In this document: positions 51,866 through 60,548 of the stretch, in pieces
Position numbering within the stretch: the stretch's first letter is position 1
How the letters are laid out: every line of letters begins with the position of its first letter
Source: Flavobacterium cutihirudinis
Lineage (GTDB): Bacteria; Bacteroidota; Bacteroidia; Flavobacteriales; Flavobacteriaceae
Direction of reading: 5' to 3'
Assembly (NCBI RefSeq): GCF_003385895.1
Contig: NZ_QRDQ01000008.1
Location: 186,001 to 250,000, forward strand
Length of the DNA stretch: 64,000 nucleotides
The notes under the pieces: generated by a model
What the model was told of the DNA's origin: nothing
The model's input: the letters and a program-made list of their open reading frames with translations, nothing else
Database searches by the model: none
Position numbers and translations under genes: made by a program

Positions 51866-52726
51866 ATGATACAATCTATGACAGGGTTTGGCAAAGCTTC
51901 TTTGCAATTGCCTACAAAAAAAATTACGGTCGAAGTAAAATCTTTAAATAGTAAAGGTTTGGATTTAAACGTGCGAATGCCTTCGGTGTATCGTGAAATG
52001 GAATTAGGTTTAAGAACCCAAATTTCTACAAAACTGGAAAGAGGCAAAATTGATTTCGGAATTTATATCGAAAGTACTGCCGAACAAACTTCGACTAAAG
52101 TTAATGTTCCTGTTGTAAAAAATTATATCGCACAATTGCAAGAAGTTTATCCTGATGCAGATGTAACCGAACTAATGAAAATGGCCGTTCGTATGCCTGA
52201 TACATTAAAAACGGAACGTGAAGAAATCGACGAAAATGACTGGGAACAAATACAAGTAACGATTAATGAAGCGCTTGAGAATATTTTAAGTTTTAGAAAA
52301 GACGAAGGTGCTTCTCTTGAGAGAGAGTTCAACTTGCGAATTGGAAATATTCGTCAATATATGGAGGACGCTTTGGCTCTTGATCCGGAACGCGTTCAGG
52401 CGATTAAAGATCGTTTGCAAACTGCTATTTCTGAATTACAGGTAAATGTTGATGAAAACCGCTTTGAGCAGGAATTAATTTATTACCTAGAAAAATTAGA
52501 TATTACCGAAGAAAAAGTTCGTTTAACAAATCACTTAGATTATTTTCTTGAAACGTTAAACGGAAATGAAGCTAACGGACGAAAATTAGGCTTTATAACT
52601 CAGGAAATGGGGCGTGAAATAAATACAATGGGCTCAAAATCTAATCATGCTCAAATGCAAAAGTTGGTTGTGATGATGAAGGATGAATTGGAGAAGATTA
52701 AAGAACAGGTTTTGAATGTTTTGTAA
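51866..52726 (+). CDS. yicC: YicC/YloC-family endoribonuclease
   Basis: 286 residues. The N-terminal MIQSMTGFGKASLQL signature and the C-terminal LTNHLDYFLETLNGNEANGRKLGFITQEMGREINTMGSKSNHAQMQKLVVMMKDELEKIKEQ are unmistakable. Family members are now regarded as endoribonucleases with roles in RNA turnover. gmk follows on the same strand, the usual order in many bacteria. A word repeat fills the 94-base gap between them. Confidence 0.93.
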   Translation: MIQSMTGFGKASLQLPTKKITVEVKSLNSKGLDLNVRMPSVYREMELGLRTQISTKLERGKIDFGIYIESTAEQTSTKVNVPVVKNYIAQLQEVYPDADVTELMKMAVRMPDTLKTEREEIDENDWEQIQVTINEALENILSFRKDEGASLEREFNLRIGNIRQYMEDALALDPERVQAIKDRLQTAISELQVNVDENRFEQELIYYLEKLDITEEKVRLTNHLDYFLETLNGNEANGRKLGFITQEMGREINTMGSKSNHAQMQKLVVMMKDELEKIKEQVLNVL

Positions 52727-52736
52727 AAACGCTGTA

Positions 52737-52812
52737 AGCTTTAAGCAATAGGCTTTAAGCAAAAAAAACATAAAGTAAGAGAGCTTAAAGCGTAAAGCCT
52801 AAAGCCTAAAGC
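52737..52812. repeat. Inverted word repeat, GCTTTAAGC family
   Basis: AGCTTTAAGC and AGGCTTTAAGC (52738-52760) face GCTTAAAGCGTAAAGC and two AAAGCCT copies (52783-52812). It lies between yicC and gmk. Confidence 0.75.
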
Positions 52813-52820
52813 ATACCACA

Positions 52821-53393
52821 ATGAACAAAGGAAAATTAATTGTTTTCTCTGCACCTTCAGGATCAGGAAAAACAACTATCGTAAAACATTTATTAGGGAA
52901 AGAAGATTTAAACTTAGAATTTTCGATCTCAGCAGCTTCACGCGACCCACGCGGAGAAGAAGAACACGGAAAGGATTATTATTTCATTTCGCTGGAACAA
53001 TTCAAAAAACACATTAAAGCAGAAGACTTCCTGGAATGGGAAGAAGTTTACCGAGATAACTTTTACGGAACTTTAAAAGCAGAAATCGAAAGAATCTGGG
53101 CTTTAGGAAAAAACGTGATTTTTGATATTGATGTTGCAGGCGGATTGCGTATCAAGCATAAATTTCCGGAACAGACTTTAGCGGTTTTTGTAAAGCCACC
53201 AAGTGTCGACGAATTAAAACGCCGCTTAAAACAACGTTCTACTGAAAGTGACGATAAAATTAATATGCGAATTGCAAAAGCATCTGTAGAATTAGCTACT
53301 GCTCCACAATTTGATACTATTATCAAAAACTATGATTTAGATACGGCTAAAGAAGAAGCGTATCAACTAGTGAAAGACTTTGTTTCTAAATAA
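52821..53393 (+). CDS. gmk: Guanylate kinase
   Basis: 190 residues. It phosphorylates GMP to GDP with ATP. The P-loop is SAPSGSGKTTIVKHL (10-24), followed by the GMP-binding block SISAASRDPRGEEEHGKDYYF and the lid region. Shorter than E. coli by a little but complete. In a probable transcript yicC-gmk-nadD; nadD follows 23 bases later. Confidence 0.96.
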   Translation: MNKGKLIVFSAPSGSGKTTIVKHLLGKEDLNLEFSISAASRDPRGEEEHGKDYYFISLEQFKKHIKAEDFLEWEEVYRDNFYGTLKAEIERIWALGKNVIFDIDVAGGLRIKHKFPEQTLAVFVKPPSVDELKRRLKQRSTESDDKINMRIAKASVELATAPQFDTIIKNYDLDTAKEEAYQLVKDFVSK

Positions 53394-53416
53394 GACTAAG
53401 AACTAAGTACAAAAAA

Positions 53417-53998
53417 ATGAAAATAGGTCTATATTTCGGAACTTACAATCCCATTCACGTTGGACACTTAATCATTGCCAATCACATGGCAGAATATGCG
53501 GGTTTAGATCAGATTTGGATGGTCGTTACGCCACATAATCCGTTAAAGAAAAAAACGACTTTATTAGATGACCAACAACGGCTTCAAATGGTTTTTTTGG
53601 CAACAGAAGATTATCCGAAAATAAAACCATCAGATATCGAGTTTAAATTGCCTCAACCGAGTTATACCGTTATTACACTTGAATATCTGAAAGAAAAATA
53701 TCCAAATCATGAGTTTTCATTGATTATGGGCGAAGACAATTTGAAAACGCTCCATAAGTGGAGAAACTACGAAGTGATTCTCGAAAACCATGACATTTAT
53801 GTTTACCCGAGAATTTCTGATGAACCGGAAAATATCGAATTAAAATCGCATCCGAAAATTCATGTAATTGATGCGCCGATTGTAGAAATATCTTCAACTT
53901 TTATTAGAAACAATATTAAAGAAGGTAAAAACATTCAGCCTTTACTCCCTCCAAAAGTTTGGGAATATATTGATCATAACAATTTTTATAAAAAATAA
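53417..53998 (+). CDS. nadD: Nicotinate-nucleotide adenylyltransferase
   Basis: 193 residues. It adenylates nicotinate mononucleotide in NAD synthesis. The HXGH motif is IHVGH with H14 and H17 (FGTYNPIHVGHLIIANHM), and the second signature is ISSTFIRNN near 155. A bidirectional terminator starts at its stop codon. Last gene of the probable yicC-gmk-nadD transcript. Confidence 0.95.
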   Translation: MKIGLYFGTYNPIHVGHLIIANHMAEYAGLDQIWMVVTPHNPLKKKTTLLDDQQRLQMVFLATEDYPKIKPSDIEFKLPQPSYTVITLEYLKEKYPNHEFSLIMGEDNLKTLHKWRNYEVILENHDIYVYPRISDEPENIELKSHPKIHVIDAPIVEISSTFIRNNIKEGKNIQPLLPPKVWEYIDHNNFYKK

Positions 53999-54034
53999 AA
54001 AAGAGCCTGAATTTATAATTCAGGCTCTTTTTAT
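53997..54034. terminator. Bidirectional terminator after nadD
   Basis: AAGAGCCTGAATT (54001-54013) pairs with AATTCAGGCTCTT (54017-54029), with A- and T-runs. It serves nadD and the convergent PKD gene. Confidence 0.9.
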
Positions 54035-54049
54035 TTTTTTCAAATTTAA

Positions 54050-54403
54050 TTAATTCACCGTAACAGTTCTTTTTTTAGTTGTGGTACATTCTGAACCATC
54101 TTTTTTAACCGTAACAGTTGCTACGGCTTCGTAGCTTCCAGCAGCGGCATAAGTATGAGTAACAACAGCTCCTGCTCCTGTACCTCCATCTCCAAATGTC
54201 CATGTCACATTTTGCAAAGTGCCAGATCCGGTATACTCAATTGAATAATTCATTAATTTTGGATTAGTAGCATCTGTAGAATTGTGTATCTGTGAATAAG
54301 CAGATTCAAAAGTACAATCTACCATAGATTCTTCTGTTTTACTACAAGAAAAACCAATAAATAAAACGGAAGCAACTAATAACATTTTCGAAATTCTTTT
54401 CAT
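54050..54403 (-). CDS. Small PKD-domain lipoprotein
   Basis: 117 residues. A lipoprotein signal (MKRISKMLLVASVLFIGFSC, Cys at 20) is followed by one PKD-type beta-sandwich, with the hallmark WTFGDGG and VVTHTYAAAGSYEAVATVTV. Most such domains sit in larger surface proteins; here it makes up nearly the whole mature protein. It is likely anchored in the outer or inner membrane and may bind a surface partner. No catalytic residues are visible. Confidence 0.75.
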   Translation of the reverse strand: MKRISKMLLVASVLFIGFSCSKTEESMVDCTFESAYSQIHNSTDATNPKLMNYSIEYTGSGTLQNVTWTFGDGGTGAGAVVTHTYAAAGSYEAVATVTVKKDGSECTTTKKRTVTVN

Positions 54404-54431
54404 CTTTTAAATATTTTAGTGGTTTGTTTAA

Positions 54432-54439
54432 CAAAATTA
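54432..54439 (-). promoter_or_regulatory. -7 box of the PKD lipoprotein gene
   Basis: On the minus strand it reads TAATTTTG, a full TAnnTTTG match, 29 bases before the ATG. Confidence 0.5.
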
Positions 54440-54471
54440 GCGCTTTCTCTGACAAAAAAAAATGATTGAAA

Positions 54472-55377
54472 TCATAATCTATTACCAAAAAACAATTTTA
54501 ATTCCTTAGAAATGATCTCAAAAAACGAATTCAAATTGCTGTTTTTTGGTGCCAGCAAATACACGAATTCCTCCGGAACATGAAAACTATTCCATAGCAA
54601 TTGTAGTTTGTTTTCTTTGATGTAATTTCTCGCATTGCAATTCCACGTTGCCGCCACGCCTCCATTTTTAGCTAAAAGTCTGAGCATTTCAGATTCTGAA
54701 GGAATAATATAATTCGGGACCATCGATGGCCTCTTTTTATTAAATGCATGTAGCCAGAATAATTTTATATGCGGAATTCTTGCATCATGACTGTACCATT
54801 TTTGACCATTAAGCCATTGTTCTATTTCGGTAAAATTATCCGATTTTAATTTCTGACGGAAGTCGGTCGTATCTAAACTTGCTGCTGCCACAAGTATTAA
54901 TTTAATTTTCCCAACAATTTCATATGTTGTATCAAAAGTGTCAAACCTTTTTGTTGTAATGGCAAAATCAAGTTTTTTCGCATCGACCAAAGCAAAAAGC
55001 TCATCATTCTCGGCGAAAGTAAAATCAATTAAATCAAATTTTGAAATTAAAAGATTCCCAATACAGTCAAAAAGATGTCGTGAAACACCAACAGAAATTA
55101 ATCTATTCGCATCTTCAGCTTTCGACCTGAAACCCGCCTCAACACTTTCGAGCCGATCCAGCGCATCTATTATCAAATTATTGAGTAACTTAGCGTATTC
55201 CGTTGGTTCTACGCCTTTTGACTTTCGATTAAACAATTTATTACCAATGTGTGCCTCCAACATAGAAATTTGCTGGCTAACAGCAGGCTGACTCATAAAT
55301 AACTCTTTTGCTGCAACTGAAAAATTACCATTTTTATAAACAGCTTTAAATGTTCTGTACCATTCGAGATTTACCAT
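54472..55377 (-). CDS. LysR-family transcriptional regulator
   Basis: 301 residues. The N-terminal winged helix is typical (MVNLEWYRTFKAVYKNGNFSVAAKELFMSQPAVSQQISMLEAHIGNKLFNRKSKGVEPTEYAKLL), followed by a periplasmic-binding-protein-like effector domain. It is divergent from the DJ-1 gene with only 85 bases between start codons, the usual layout for a LysR regulator and its target. The effector is unknown. Both promoters are recognisable in the gap. Confidence 0.92.
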   Translation of the reverse strand: MVNLEWYRTFKAVYKNGNFSVAAKELFMSQPAVSQQISMLEAHIGNKLFNRKSKGVEPTEYAKLLNNLIIDALDRLESVEAGFRSKAEDANRLISVGVSRHLFDCIGNLLISKFDLIDFTFAENDELFALVDAKKLDFAITTKRFDTFDTTYEIVGKIKLILVAAASLDTTDFRQKLKSDNFTEIEQWLNGQKWYSHDARIPHIKLFWLHAFNKKRPSMVPNYIIPSESEMLRLLAKNGGVAATWNCNARNYIKENKLQLLWNSFHVPEEFVYLLAPKNSNLNSFFEIISKELKLFFGNRL

Positions 55378-55396
55378 GACATAAATTTATTTATAA

Positions 55397-55404
55397 CAAA
55401 CATA
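55397..55404 (-). promoter_or_regulatory. -7 box of the LysR gene
   Basis: On the minus strand it reads TATGTTTG, a full TAnnTTTG match, 20 bases before the ATG. Confidence 0.5.
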
Positions 55405-55438
55405 GTTTATTTTATTTTTACTAATATCACTTAAGACG

Positions 55439-55446
55439 TAAATTTG
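55439..55446 (+). promoter_or_regulatory. -7 box of the DJ-1-like gene
   Basis: TAAATTTG matches TAnnTTTG, 17 bases before the ATG. It faces the LysR promoter. Confidence 0.5.
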
Positions 55447-55462
55447 ACAAAAATTTAATCTT

Positions 55463-56224
55463 ATGAAGAAAATAGCATTACTCGCAATAATTGCATTTAC
55501 AGCTTTAAGCACATCGGCTTTGGCTCAGAAATCAAATAAAAAAAGTATGAAAAAAGTATTATTTGTTGTGACCAGCAATGATAAGCTGGGCAATACAGGA
55601 GAAAAAACAGGATTTTGGTCAGAAGAATTTGCTGCGCCTTATTATGAATTATTAGATCAGGGCGTCGAAATTACAATTGCGTCTCCATTAGGAGGGCAGC
55701 CGCCAATTGATCCAAAAAGTGCTGATCCATCATCTGCAACTGAAGACACAAAACGTTTTGATGCTGATAAGGTTTTACAAGAAAAACTAAAACACACTTT
55801 AAAACTTTCATCAGTAAACCAAAAAGATTATGATGCCGTTTTTTACCCGGGAGGTCACGGACCACTTTGGGATTTAGTTGAAGACAGAAATTCAATTGCT
55901 TTAATTGAAGCTTTTTATACCCACAAAAAACCAGTCGCTTTTGTTTGCCACGCACCAGCAGTATTGAAAAACGTAAAAGTAGATGGTCAATATTTAGTAA
56001 AAGGAAAAAAAATAACCGGATTTACAAATGAAGAAGAAGAAGCTGTTGGTTTAACAAAAGTGGTTCCGTTTTTATTGGAAGATGCTTTGGCTTCAAACGG
56101 GGGAATTTTTTCTAAAGGTCCGAATTGGGCACCATACGCAGTTGAAGATGGACTTTTGATTACTGGTCAAAATCCGGCATCGTCTAAACTAGTAGCAGGA
56201 AAATTGCTGCAGAAATTGAAATAA
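55463..56224 (+). CDS. DJ-1/PfpI superfamily protein with an exported N-terminus
   Basis: 253 residues. A signal peptide (MKKIALLAIIAFTALSTSALAQ) is followed by a DJ-1/PfpI fold of the Hsp31-like class I glutamine amidotransferase group. The nucleophile is C162 with H163 (AFVCHAPAVL). The acid residue is probably E54 or E55 (GFWSEEFAAPYY), and YPGGHGPLWDL is the GGHG block. Relatives are glutathione-independent glyoxalases. A second Met at residue 29 begins MKKVLFVVTSNDK, exactly where cytoplasmic relatives begin. Controlled probably by the divergent LysR. Confidence 0.85.
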   Translation: MKKIALLAIIAFTALSTSALAQKSNKKSMKKVLFVVTSNDKLGNTGEKTGFWSEEFAAPYYELLDQGVEITIASPLGGQPPIDPKSADPSSATEDTKRFDADKVLQEKLKHTLKLSSVNQKDYDAVFYPGGHGPLWDLVEDRNSIALIEAFYTHKKPVAFVCHAPAVLKNVKVDGQYLVKGKKITGFTNEEEEAVGLTKVVPFLLEDALASNGGIFSKGPNWAPYAVEDGLLITGQNPASSKLVAGKLLQKLK

Positions 56225-56228
56225 AAGA

Positions 56229-56376
56229 TACTAAGATTCTAAGTTGCTAAGACTCTAAGCTTTAAGTACTTTATAAATTTATAATAATAATAATAATAAT
56301 AATAATAATCGATGTTGAGATTCTAAGATAAGTTTTAAAAAGCTTAGCAACTCAGAATCTTAGCATCTTAGAAACT
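56229..56376. repeat. Inverted word repeat (CTAAGATTCTAAG) around a TAA microsatellite
   Basis: Words CTAAGATTCTAAGTTGCTAAG on the left (56231-56260) face AGCTTAGCAACTCAGAATC and TTAGCATCTTAG on the right. Between them lies about ten copies of TAA (56280-56309). A related copy is at 63236-63280. Confidence 0.8.
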
Positions 56377-56384
56377 CAAAAAAA

Positions 56385-57542
56385 ATGCTAAACTTTGAAT
56401 TATACAATCCGACGAATTTAATTTTCGGAAAAGGACAAATTGAAAAACTTTCGACTTTAGTTCCAAAAGATGCTAAAATTCTATTGGCTTACGGTGGTGG
56501 AAGTATTTTTAAAAATGGTATTTACGATCAGGTAATCGCAAACTTAAAAGGTTTTGAAATTGTAGAATTTGGCGGAATTGAGCCAAATCCAAGATTTGAA
56601 ACATTGATGAAAGCTGTTGCTGTAATAAAAGCAGAAAAAATCGACTTTATACTGGCTGTTGGTGGCGGATCTGTGATTGACGGCGTGAAATTTATTTCTG
56701 CTGCAGTAAATTTTGAAGGAAATCCAATCGATATTCTGCAAAAAAGAATTTTGATTAAAGAAAATGCAGTGCCTTTCGGAACCGTTTTGACTCTTCCGGC
56801 AACAGGAAGCGAAATGAATTCCGGATACGTGGTAACTATTGAAGCAACGCAGGAAAAATTAGCTTCTGGCGGAAGCGCTTTATTTCCACAATTTTCAATA
56901 TGTGACCCAACGGTTATCGCTTCTTTACCAAAAAGACAAATTCAAAACGGTGTTGTAGATGCTTACACGCATGTTATGGAACAATACTTAACGTATCCGC
57001 ACGAAGGTTTTCTTCAGGACAGAATCGCCGAAGGAATTTTGCAGACTTTAATTGAAGTTGGCCCAGGCGTTGTTGAAAACCCAACAGATTATACGTTGGC
57101 TTCTAATTTTATGTGGAGCTGTACCATGGCCCTAAACGGATTAATTCAAAAAGGCGTGCCATCTGACTGGGCAACACACATGATTGGTCACGAATTGACT
57201 GCTTTGTATGAAATTGATCATGCGAGAACTTTGGCAATTATTGGCCCAAGTTTGTATACTGTAATGTTTGAAACTAAAAAAGGAAAATTGGCGCAATACG
57301 GAAGACGTATTTTTAATTTAACCGGTTCTGATGAAGAAGTAGCGAAAGAAGCCATCAATAAAACTGTTGAATTTTTCCACAAAATGGGAATGGATACTAA
57401 ACTTTCACAATACACAGAAAACTACAGCAACACAGCAGATTTTATTGTAAATCGTTTTGATGAAAGAGGTTGGAAAGGCTTAGGCGAAAATCAATTGGTA
57501 ACTTTAGAAAAAGTAAAATCTATTGTTGAACTTTCTTACTAG
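56385..57542 (+). CDS. Iron-containing alcohol dehydrogenase, YqhD type
   Basis: 385 residues. NADPH-binding GGGSVIDGVKFI (about 93-104) and the metal-ligand blocks GVVDAYTHVMEQYLTYP and THMIGHELTALYEIDHARTLAI are clear. YqhD-type enzymes reduce toxic aldehydes, such as glyoxal-derived ones, with NADPH. The two genes upstream (DJ-1 and LysR) fit the same theme. The repeat of about 150 bases between DJ-1 and this gene means the transcription start is unclear. The exact substrate is not known. Confidence 0.9.
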   Translation: MLNFELYNPTNLIFGKGQIEKLSTLVPKDAKILLAYGGGSIFKNGIYDQVIANLKGFEIVEFGGIEPNPRFETLMKAVAVIKAEKIDFILAVGGGSVIDGVKFISAAVNFEGNPIDILQKRILIKENAVPFGTVLTLPATGSEMNSGYVVTIEATQEKLASGGSALFPQFSICDPTVIASLPKRQIQNGVVDAYTHVMEQYLTYPHEGFLQDRIAEGILQTLIEVGPGVVENPTDYTLASNFMWSCTMALNGLIQKGVPSDWATHMIGHELTALYEIDHARTLAIIGPSLYTVMFETKKGKLAQYGRRIFNLTGSDEEVAKEAINKTVEFFHKMGMDTKLSQYTENYSNTADFIVNRFDERGWKGLGENQLVTLEKVKSIVELSY

Positions 57543-57607
57543 TCACAGTAGTCAGTATCAGTTAACAGTTTTAGCACATCACTGAAAACTGTGACTGCGA
57601 CTTTAAA
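57543..57607. repeat. Inverted word repeat, CAGTCACAGT / ACTGTGACTG family
   Basis: GTCACAGTAGTCAG and AACAGTTTTAG on the left face CTGAAAACTGTGACTGCGAC on the right. It begins right at the stop codon of the dehydrogenase. Related to 22393, 58880 and 60549. Confidence 0.75.
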
Positions 57608-57610
57608 CTA

Positions 57611-57647
57611 AAAAAGGCGTTCTTAACAAGTTTAGGAACGCCTTTTC
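57611..57647 (+). terminator. Terminator of the YqhD-type gene
   Basis: AAAAGGCGTTC (57612-57622) pairs with GAACGCCTTTT (57636-57646). The following 180 bases to the gpsA promoter are AT-rich with no gene seen. Confidence 0.85.
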
Positions 57648-57832
57648 AAAATACTAAAACAAAACTAACTAACTCAATTCTTATTAAACTCATTAAAATT
57701 CTAATTTATAATAACTTACAACGTAAGGCTTTTCATTATATTGTATAATCAAAAAAATATTTTTCATTTATTTTGGTATTCCTCTGAAAACCATTGAAAT
57801 CAAAGGGATTTAGGAAATTAATTAAACCAGAT

Positions 57833-57865
57833 TTTGTATTATTACTACTTTATTAAGTACTTTTG
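57833..57865 (+). promoter_or_regulatory. Promoter of gpsA
   Basis: TTTG (57833-57836), 21 bases, then TACTTTTG (57858-57865). It fits the Bacteroidota consensus. A possible TTG start at 57863 lies within the -7 box, so ATG 57884 is the start. Confidence 0.75.
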
Positions 57866-57883
57866 TTTCAAATTATTAAAATA

Positions 57884-58879
57884 ATGAGCGAAAATTTAAA
57901 ATTTGCAGTAATCGGAGGAGGAAGCTGGGCTACGGCAATCGCTAAAATGTTATGCGTTAATCTTTCAGAAATTGCTTGGTATATGCGTAATGACGCTGCC
58001 GTTGAACACATTCAAAAATACAAACACAACCCTAATTACTTAAGTTCGGTAGAATTTGACACTAAAAAACTTAAGCTTACCAATAATATAAACGAAGCAA
58101 TTGAATACGCAGACTACATCATTTTTGCAATTCCATCTGCTTTTTTGGATGCCGAATTGAAAAACATGACGGTTTCTTTATCTGACAAAATTATTTTCTC
58201 GGCTATTAAAGGAATTGTTCCTGAAACGAGTTTGATTGTTGGCGAACACTTCCATATTCAATATGATATTCCTTATTACAACATTGGAGTTATAACAGGA
58301 CCTTGCCACGCAGAAGAAGTGGCGTTAGAAAGACTTTCTTATTTAACAATTGCCTGCGGTGATCCCGAAAAAGCTTGTATTGTTGCCAAATCACTTTCAG
58401 GAAATTATATCAAAGCTAAAATTTCAGATGACATTATTGGTACTGAATATGCTGCGATGCTTAAAAACATTTACGCTATTGCTGCCGGAATCGCCCATGG
58501 TTTAGGATATGGTGACAACTTCCAGTCGGTAATGATGAGTAATGGAATTCGCGAAATGAAGAAATTCATTAGAAAAGTTCATAAAATGAAACGTAACATT
58601 AATGATTCTGCTTATTTGGGCGATTTATTAGTTACAGGATATTCGGTTTTCTCTAGAAACAGGATGTTCGGGAATATGATTGGAAAAGGATACACCGTAA
58701 AAAGTGCCATGATGGAAATGAGCATGGTTGCTGAAGGTTATTACGCAACAAAAAGTGCTTACAAACTAAATCAGGGTTACGGAGCAAAAACACCAATTAT
58801 AGACGCTGTTTATGCCGTTTTATACGAAGGAAAAGATGCGAAGTCTGTATTTAAGAAATTGACTGAGTCTTTGGATTAA
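57884..58879 (+). CDS. gpsA: Glycerol-3-phosphate dehydrogenase (NAD(P)+)
   Basis: 331 residues from the ATG at 57884. It makes sn-glycerol-3-phosphate from dihydroxyacetone phosphate for membrane lipids. The dinucleotide-binding motif is VIGGGSWATAIAKML near the N-terminus. The catalytic lysine is probably the one in AAMLKNIYAIAAGIAHGLGYGDN, with SAIKGIVPETS upstream. The C-terminal substrate region (YLGDLLVTGYSVFSRNRMFGNMIGKG) is conserved. The short reading is preferred because the promoter overlaps the longer one. Confidence 0.95.
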   Translation: MSENLKFAVIGGGSWATAIAKMLCVNLSEIAWYMRNDAAVEHIQKYKHNPNYLSSVEFDTKKLKLTNNINEAIEYADYIIFAIPSAFLDAELKNMTVSLSDKIIFSAIKGIVPETSLIVGEHFHIQYDIPYYNIGVITGPCHAEEVALERLSYLTIACGDPEKACIVAKSLSGNYIKAKISDDIIGTEYAAMLKNIYAIAAGIAHGLGYGDNFQSVMMSNGIREMKKFIRKVHKMKRNINDSAYLGDLLVTGYSVFSRNRMFGNMIGKGYTVKSAMMEMSMVAEGYYATKSAYKLNQGYGAKTPIIDAVYAVLYEGKDAKSVFKKLTESLD

Positions 58880-59002
58880 AGTTTTAAGTCGCAGTTTACA
58901 GTCGCAGCAAATAAAAAAAGTCAGGAATAATTTTTAAATTATATTCCTGACTTTTTTTATTTTTTCACTGTTTACTGTAAACTGCGTCTGCGACTTAAAA
59001 CT
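58880..59002. repeat. Inverted word repeat, CTGCGACTTAAAACT family, enclosing a terminator
   Basis: AGTTTTAAGTCGCAG at the left end (58880-58894) is complementary to CTGCGACTTAAAACT at the right end (58988-59002). Additional CAGT/ACTG words lie inside. The right arm overlaps the stop codon of the hypothetical gene at 59001. A terminator sits in the middle. Confidence 0.8.
58913..58958. terminator. Bidirectional terminator between gpsA and the gene at 59001
   Basis: AAAAAAAGTCAGGAAT (58913-58928) pairs with ATTCCTGACTTTTTTT (58943-58958). Confidence 0.9.
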
Positions 59003-59408
59003 ATTTTACCATAATCCCTTCAACAAACAAAATCGGCACTTCTTCTGTTTTGTTTTCGTCAAGCGAATTGGCTTTAAAAATAAACTTCTTATCATACAAA
59101 GTATTTCCGATGAAGAAAGTTACCATAAATTCATTATTAAGTGGTAAAAGGCTTTTTTCGACCAATTCTATTTTCACAACAGAAACTGAAGGAACCTCAA
59201 CAAAAGCATGACGCAAAATAGACGTTTTTTTCATTTCACCATCAATAGTTCCAAATGCTTTTGAAACTACCATAACACTATCCAGATTAAAATCACTGTC
59301 GTTAACCAGATAAGCGTACCATACTTTTTCCATAAAATCGTCACTCCATTCCTGCACTGCAGCAAGAAAGACGTTTTCTACTTCCGGAATTATTATATCT
59401 TTTTTCAT
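59001..59408 (-). CDS. Conserved-looking hypothetical protein
   Basis: 135 residues, no signal or membrane segment. It starts MKKDIIIPEVENVFLAAVQEWSDDFMEKVWYAYLVNDSDFNLDSVMVVSKAFG and ends KANSLDENKTEEVPILFVEGIMVK. The predicted secondary structure is mixed, beta-rich. I do not recognise a family. It lies downstream of pheS, separated by a perfect 16-bp inverted repeat that could end pheS transcription. Confidence 0.6.
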   Translation of the reverse strand: MKKDIIIPEVENVFLAAVQEWSDDFMEKVWYAYLVNDSDFNLDSVMVVSKAFGTIDGEMKKTSILRHAFVEVPSVSVVKIELVEKSLLPLNNEFMVTFFIGNTLYDKKFIFKANSLDENKTEEVPILFVEGIMVK

Positions 59409-59427
59409 TTTTTAGTGAATAGTAAAA

Positions 59428-59474
59428 AGTAAATAGTGATTAGAAAGAAAGCTCTTTACTAATCACTATTTACT
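59428..59474. repeat. Perfect 16-bp inverted repeat AGTAAATAGTGATTAG
   Basis: 59428-59443 is the exact complement of 59459-59474, with a 15-base loop. It lies between pheS and the hypothetical gene. It may form a strong hairpin, possibly a terminator for pheS. Confidence 0.8.
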
Positions 59475-59486
59475 ATATAACTTTTT

Positions 59487-60512
59487 TTAAATATTTGATT
59501 TAAACTGCTCTAAGAAACGAACATCATTTTCATAGAACATACGGATATCACCAATTTGGTATAAAAGCATTGCAATACGCTCTACTCCCATTCCAAAAGC
59601 AAAACCGTTGTATTCATCAGGATTAATATCGCAGTTTTTAAGAACATTTGGATCTACCATTCCGCAACCTCCAATTTCTAACCAACCCGTTCCTTTTGTA
59701 ATACGATAATCAGTTTCGGTTTTTAATCCCCAGTAAATATCGATTTCAGCACTTGGTTCTGTAAATGGAAAATAAGACGGACGTAAACGTATCTTAGATT
59801 TTCCGAACATTTCCTTTGTAAAGTAAAGCAACGTTTGTTTCAAATCGGCAAATGAGACATCTTTATCAATGTACAATCCTTCCACTTGATGGAAAATACA
59901 ATGCGAACGAGATGAAATTGCTTCATTACGAAAAACACGTCCCGGAGAAATGGTACGAATTGGCGGTTTATTATTTTCCATATAACGAACCTGAACAGAT
60001 GATGTATGCGTACGCAACAACACATCAGGATTTGTCTGAATGAAAAAAGTATCCTGCATATCACGCGCCGGATGATATTCCGGTAAGTTTAATGCTGTAA
60101 AGTTATGCCAGTCGTCTTCGATTTCCGGACCTTCAGAAACATTGAATCCGATATTAGCAAAAATATCTATAATCTGATTTTTGACAATTGAAATAGGGTG
60201 ACGAGAACCTACAATAACCGGTTCTGCAGCACGAGTCAAGTCGCCGAAAACGCCTTTTGTCTCCTCTTTACTTTCTAAAGTTTCAACAATTGACTTTACT
60301 TTTTCTTCAGCAGCATTTTTCAATGCATTTATAACCTGACCAAATTCCTTTTTTTGATCGTTTGGAACATTTTTGAATTCAGCGAAAAAATCGTTTAAAA
60401 CTCCTTTTTTTCCTAAGAATTTTATACGGAATGCTTCTAATTCTTCTTTGTTTTCGGTTGAAAAAGATTGGGCTTCCCCAATATAATCTTTAATCTTATC
60501 TATCATTTTCAT
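59487..60512 (-). CDS. pheS: Phenylalanyl-tRNA synthetase alpha subunit
   Basis: 341 residues, catalytic subunit of the alpha2-beta2 enzyme. The N-terminal coiled-coil (about 1-90) binds tRNA. The class II motifs are [51 protein letters not shown] and the motif 3 block [14 protein letters not shown]...[13 protein letters not shown]. pheT is not adjacent, unlike in E. coli. The start could also be two codons downstream ([10 protein letters not shown]). A -7 box lies just upstream. Confidence 0.96.
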   Translation of the reverse strand: MKMIDKIKDYIGEAQSFSTENKEELEAFRIKFLGKKGVLNDFFAEFKNVPNDQKKEFGQVINALKNAAEEKVKSIVETLESKEETKGVFGDLTRAAEPVIVGSRHPISIVKNQIIDIFANIGFNVSEGPEIEDDWHNFTALNLPEYHPARDMQDTFFIQTNPDVLLRTHTSSVQVRYMENNKPPIRTISPGRVFRNEAISSRSHCIFHQVEGLYIDKDVSFADLKQTLLYFTKEMFGKSKIRLRPSYFPFTEPSAEIDIYWGLKTETDYRITKGTGWLEIGGCGMVDPNVLKNCDINPDEYNGFAFGMGVERIAMLLYQIGDIRMFYENDVRFLEQFKSNI

Positions 60513-60528
60513 TCGTTTCTTGAGAATA

Positions 60529-60536
60529 CAAATTTA
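60529..60536 (-). promoter_or_regulatory. -7 box of the pheS promoter
   Basis: On the minus strand it reads TAAATTTG, a full TAnnTTTG match, 17 bases before the first ATG. Confidence 0.5.
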
Positions 60537-60548
60537 GTGTTTTTAGTT

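Noticed and set aside
53417..54034. Possible tRNA near the terminator after nadD
   Set aside because: The palindrome is a simple stem-loop with T-run, not a cloverleaf; no tRNA was found anywhere in the window.
56225..56384. CRISPR-like array in the TAA and CTAAG repeats
   Set aside because: No regular repeat-spacer structure; it is an inverted word repeat with a triplet tract. No cas genes are present.
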